In this document: piece by piece, positions 6,362 through 6,682 of the stretch
Numbering within the stretch: position 1 is the first letter of the stretch
Layout of the letters: every line of letters begins with the position of its first letter
DNA from: Peptococcaceae bacterium BRH_c23
GTDB taxonomy: Bacteria > Bacillota_B > Desulfitobacteriia > Desulfitobacteriales > Desulfitobacteriaceae
Reading direction: 5' to 3'
DNA length: 6,682 bases
Assembly: GCA_000961805.1 (NCBI GenBank)
Contig: LADV01000120.1
Location: 1 to 6,682 of the forward strand
Program-made: the position numbers and the translations under genes
Notes under the pieces: generated by a model
What the model saw: only the letters and a program-made list of their open reading frames with translations
Database searches by the model: none
What the model was told of the DNA's origin: nothing

Positions 6362-6682
6362 ATGGCGGATCTGGAAGAGAAGCGGGCGCGTCTAGAGGCG
6401 CTAGAATTAGAAAGTAAAAAACGGCGGAAGTTGGTCTTAATTAGTCTTTGTACCTTGTTGGTGGTTGGGGTAGTAGCTATTGTACTCTCAACCAAGGAGG
6501 CAATTCCCGGGTTCGATAACAAATACTCAATAGGAAAAAGTGTTAATTATACCAATAAAACCATTGAAATGACTGAGGTAAACGCAGAGATTAGTAACGG
6601 TCAAGTTAAATTATCTCTCGACGACTTGGAGAAAAACAAAATTCTTTACGCTATGTATGATCCCAATTTTGATATAGGTAAT
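6362..6682 (+). CDS. Membrane-anchored protein, possibly DUF2318 family, 3' end outside window
   Basis: The first 107 residues are visible. A charged N-terminal helix (residues 1-23, rich in Glu, Lys and Arg, with a coiled-coil look) precedes one membrane helix at about 24-43. The rest would lie outside the membrane. The stretch 'SNGQVKLSLDDLEKNKILYA' (78-97) resembles the 'gG.V.ipl.dl..gk..fY.y' segment of DUF2318, a family of predicted Fe-S proteins whose cysteine motif would lie further downstream, beyond the window. The ATG has a strong AGGAGG at 6348-6353, eight bases upstream. It follows the ccmD-like gene by 68 bp with no visible terminator, so it may belong to the same transcript. The gene is real; the family call is tentative because the diagnostic cysteines cannot be seen. 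Confidence 0.7.
   Translation, partial: MADLEEKRARLEALELESKKRRKLVLISLCTLLVVGVVAIVLSTKEAIPGFDNKYSIGKSVNYTNKTIEMTEVNAEISNGQVKLSLDDLEKNKILYAMYDPNFDIGN

Overview
The window carries a cytochrome c maturation operon of the System I (Ccm) type. All genes are on the + strand and tightly packed. Strong GGAGG-type ribosome binding sites, several TTG starts, moderate GC and Gram-positive-like codon choice suggest an anaerobic Firmicute, perhaps Peptococcaceae/Desulfitobacteriaceae. That placement is an inference from style and gene content; no marker gene is present. System I is less common in Gram-positive bacteria than System II, so the operon is notable for such a host.

Layout: (1) 1-461, the 3' part of a gene for a one-helix membrane protein with a short helical-hairpin tail, function unknown. 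(2) 462-595, an intergenic stretch with a 7-bp tandem repeat. (3) 596-4009, ccmE, ccmF, a ccmH-like gene and a short gene resembling the N-terminal part of CcmI. (4) 4026-6293, ccmA, ccmB, ccmC and a 48-codon ccmD-like gene. (5) 6362 to the window end, the 5' part of a membrane-anchored protein that may belong to the DUF2318 (Fe-S-containing) family. No convincing terminator or promoter was seen, so transcription probably runs through the whole block.

How the genes work together: CcmA (ATPase) and CcmB (membrane subunit), with CcmC and CcmD, load haem onto the membrane-anchored chaperone CcmE and release it. CcmF, with CcmH and the CcmI-like protein, then attaches the haem to the CXXCH motif of apocytochromes outside the membrane. 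No ccmG (thioredoxin-like) gene is visible.

The most interesting point is chemical. CcmE has a cysteine (CPSKY) where the classical protein has the haem-binding histidine (HxxxY). The CcmH-like protein lacks the usual LRCxxC motif and has a wider-spaced three-cysteine arrangement instead. The known cysteine-type Ccm system of Desulfovibrio lacks CcmH, so finding a modified CcmH beside a cysteine-type CcmE points to an intermediate or distinct version of the pathway.
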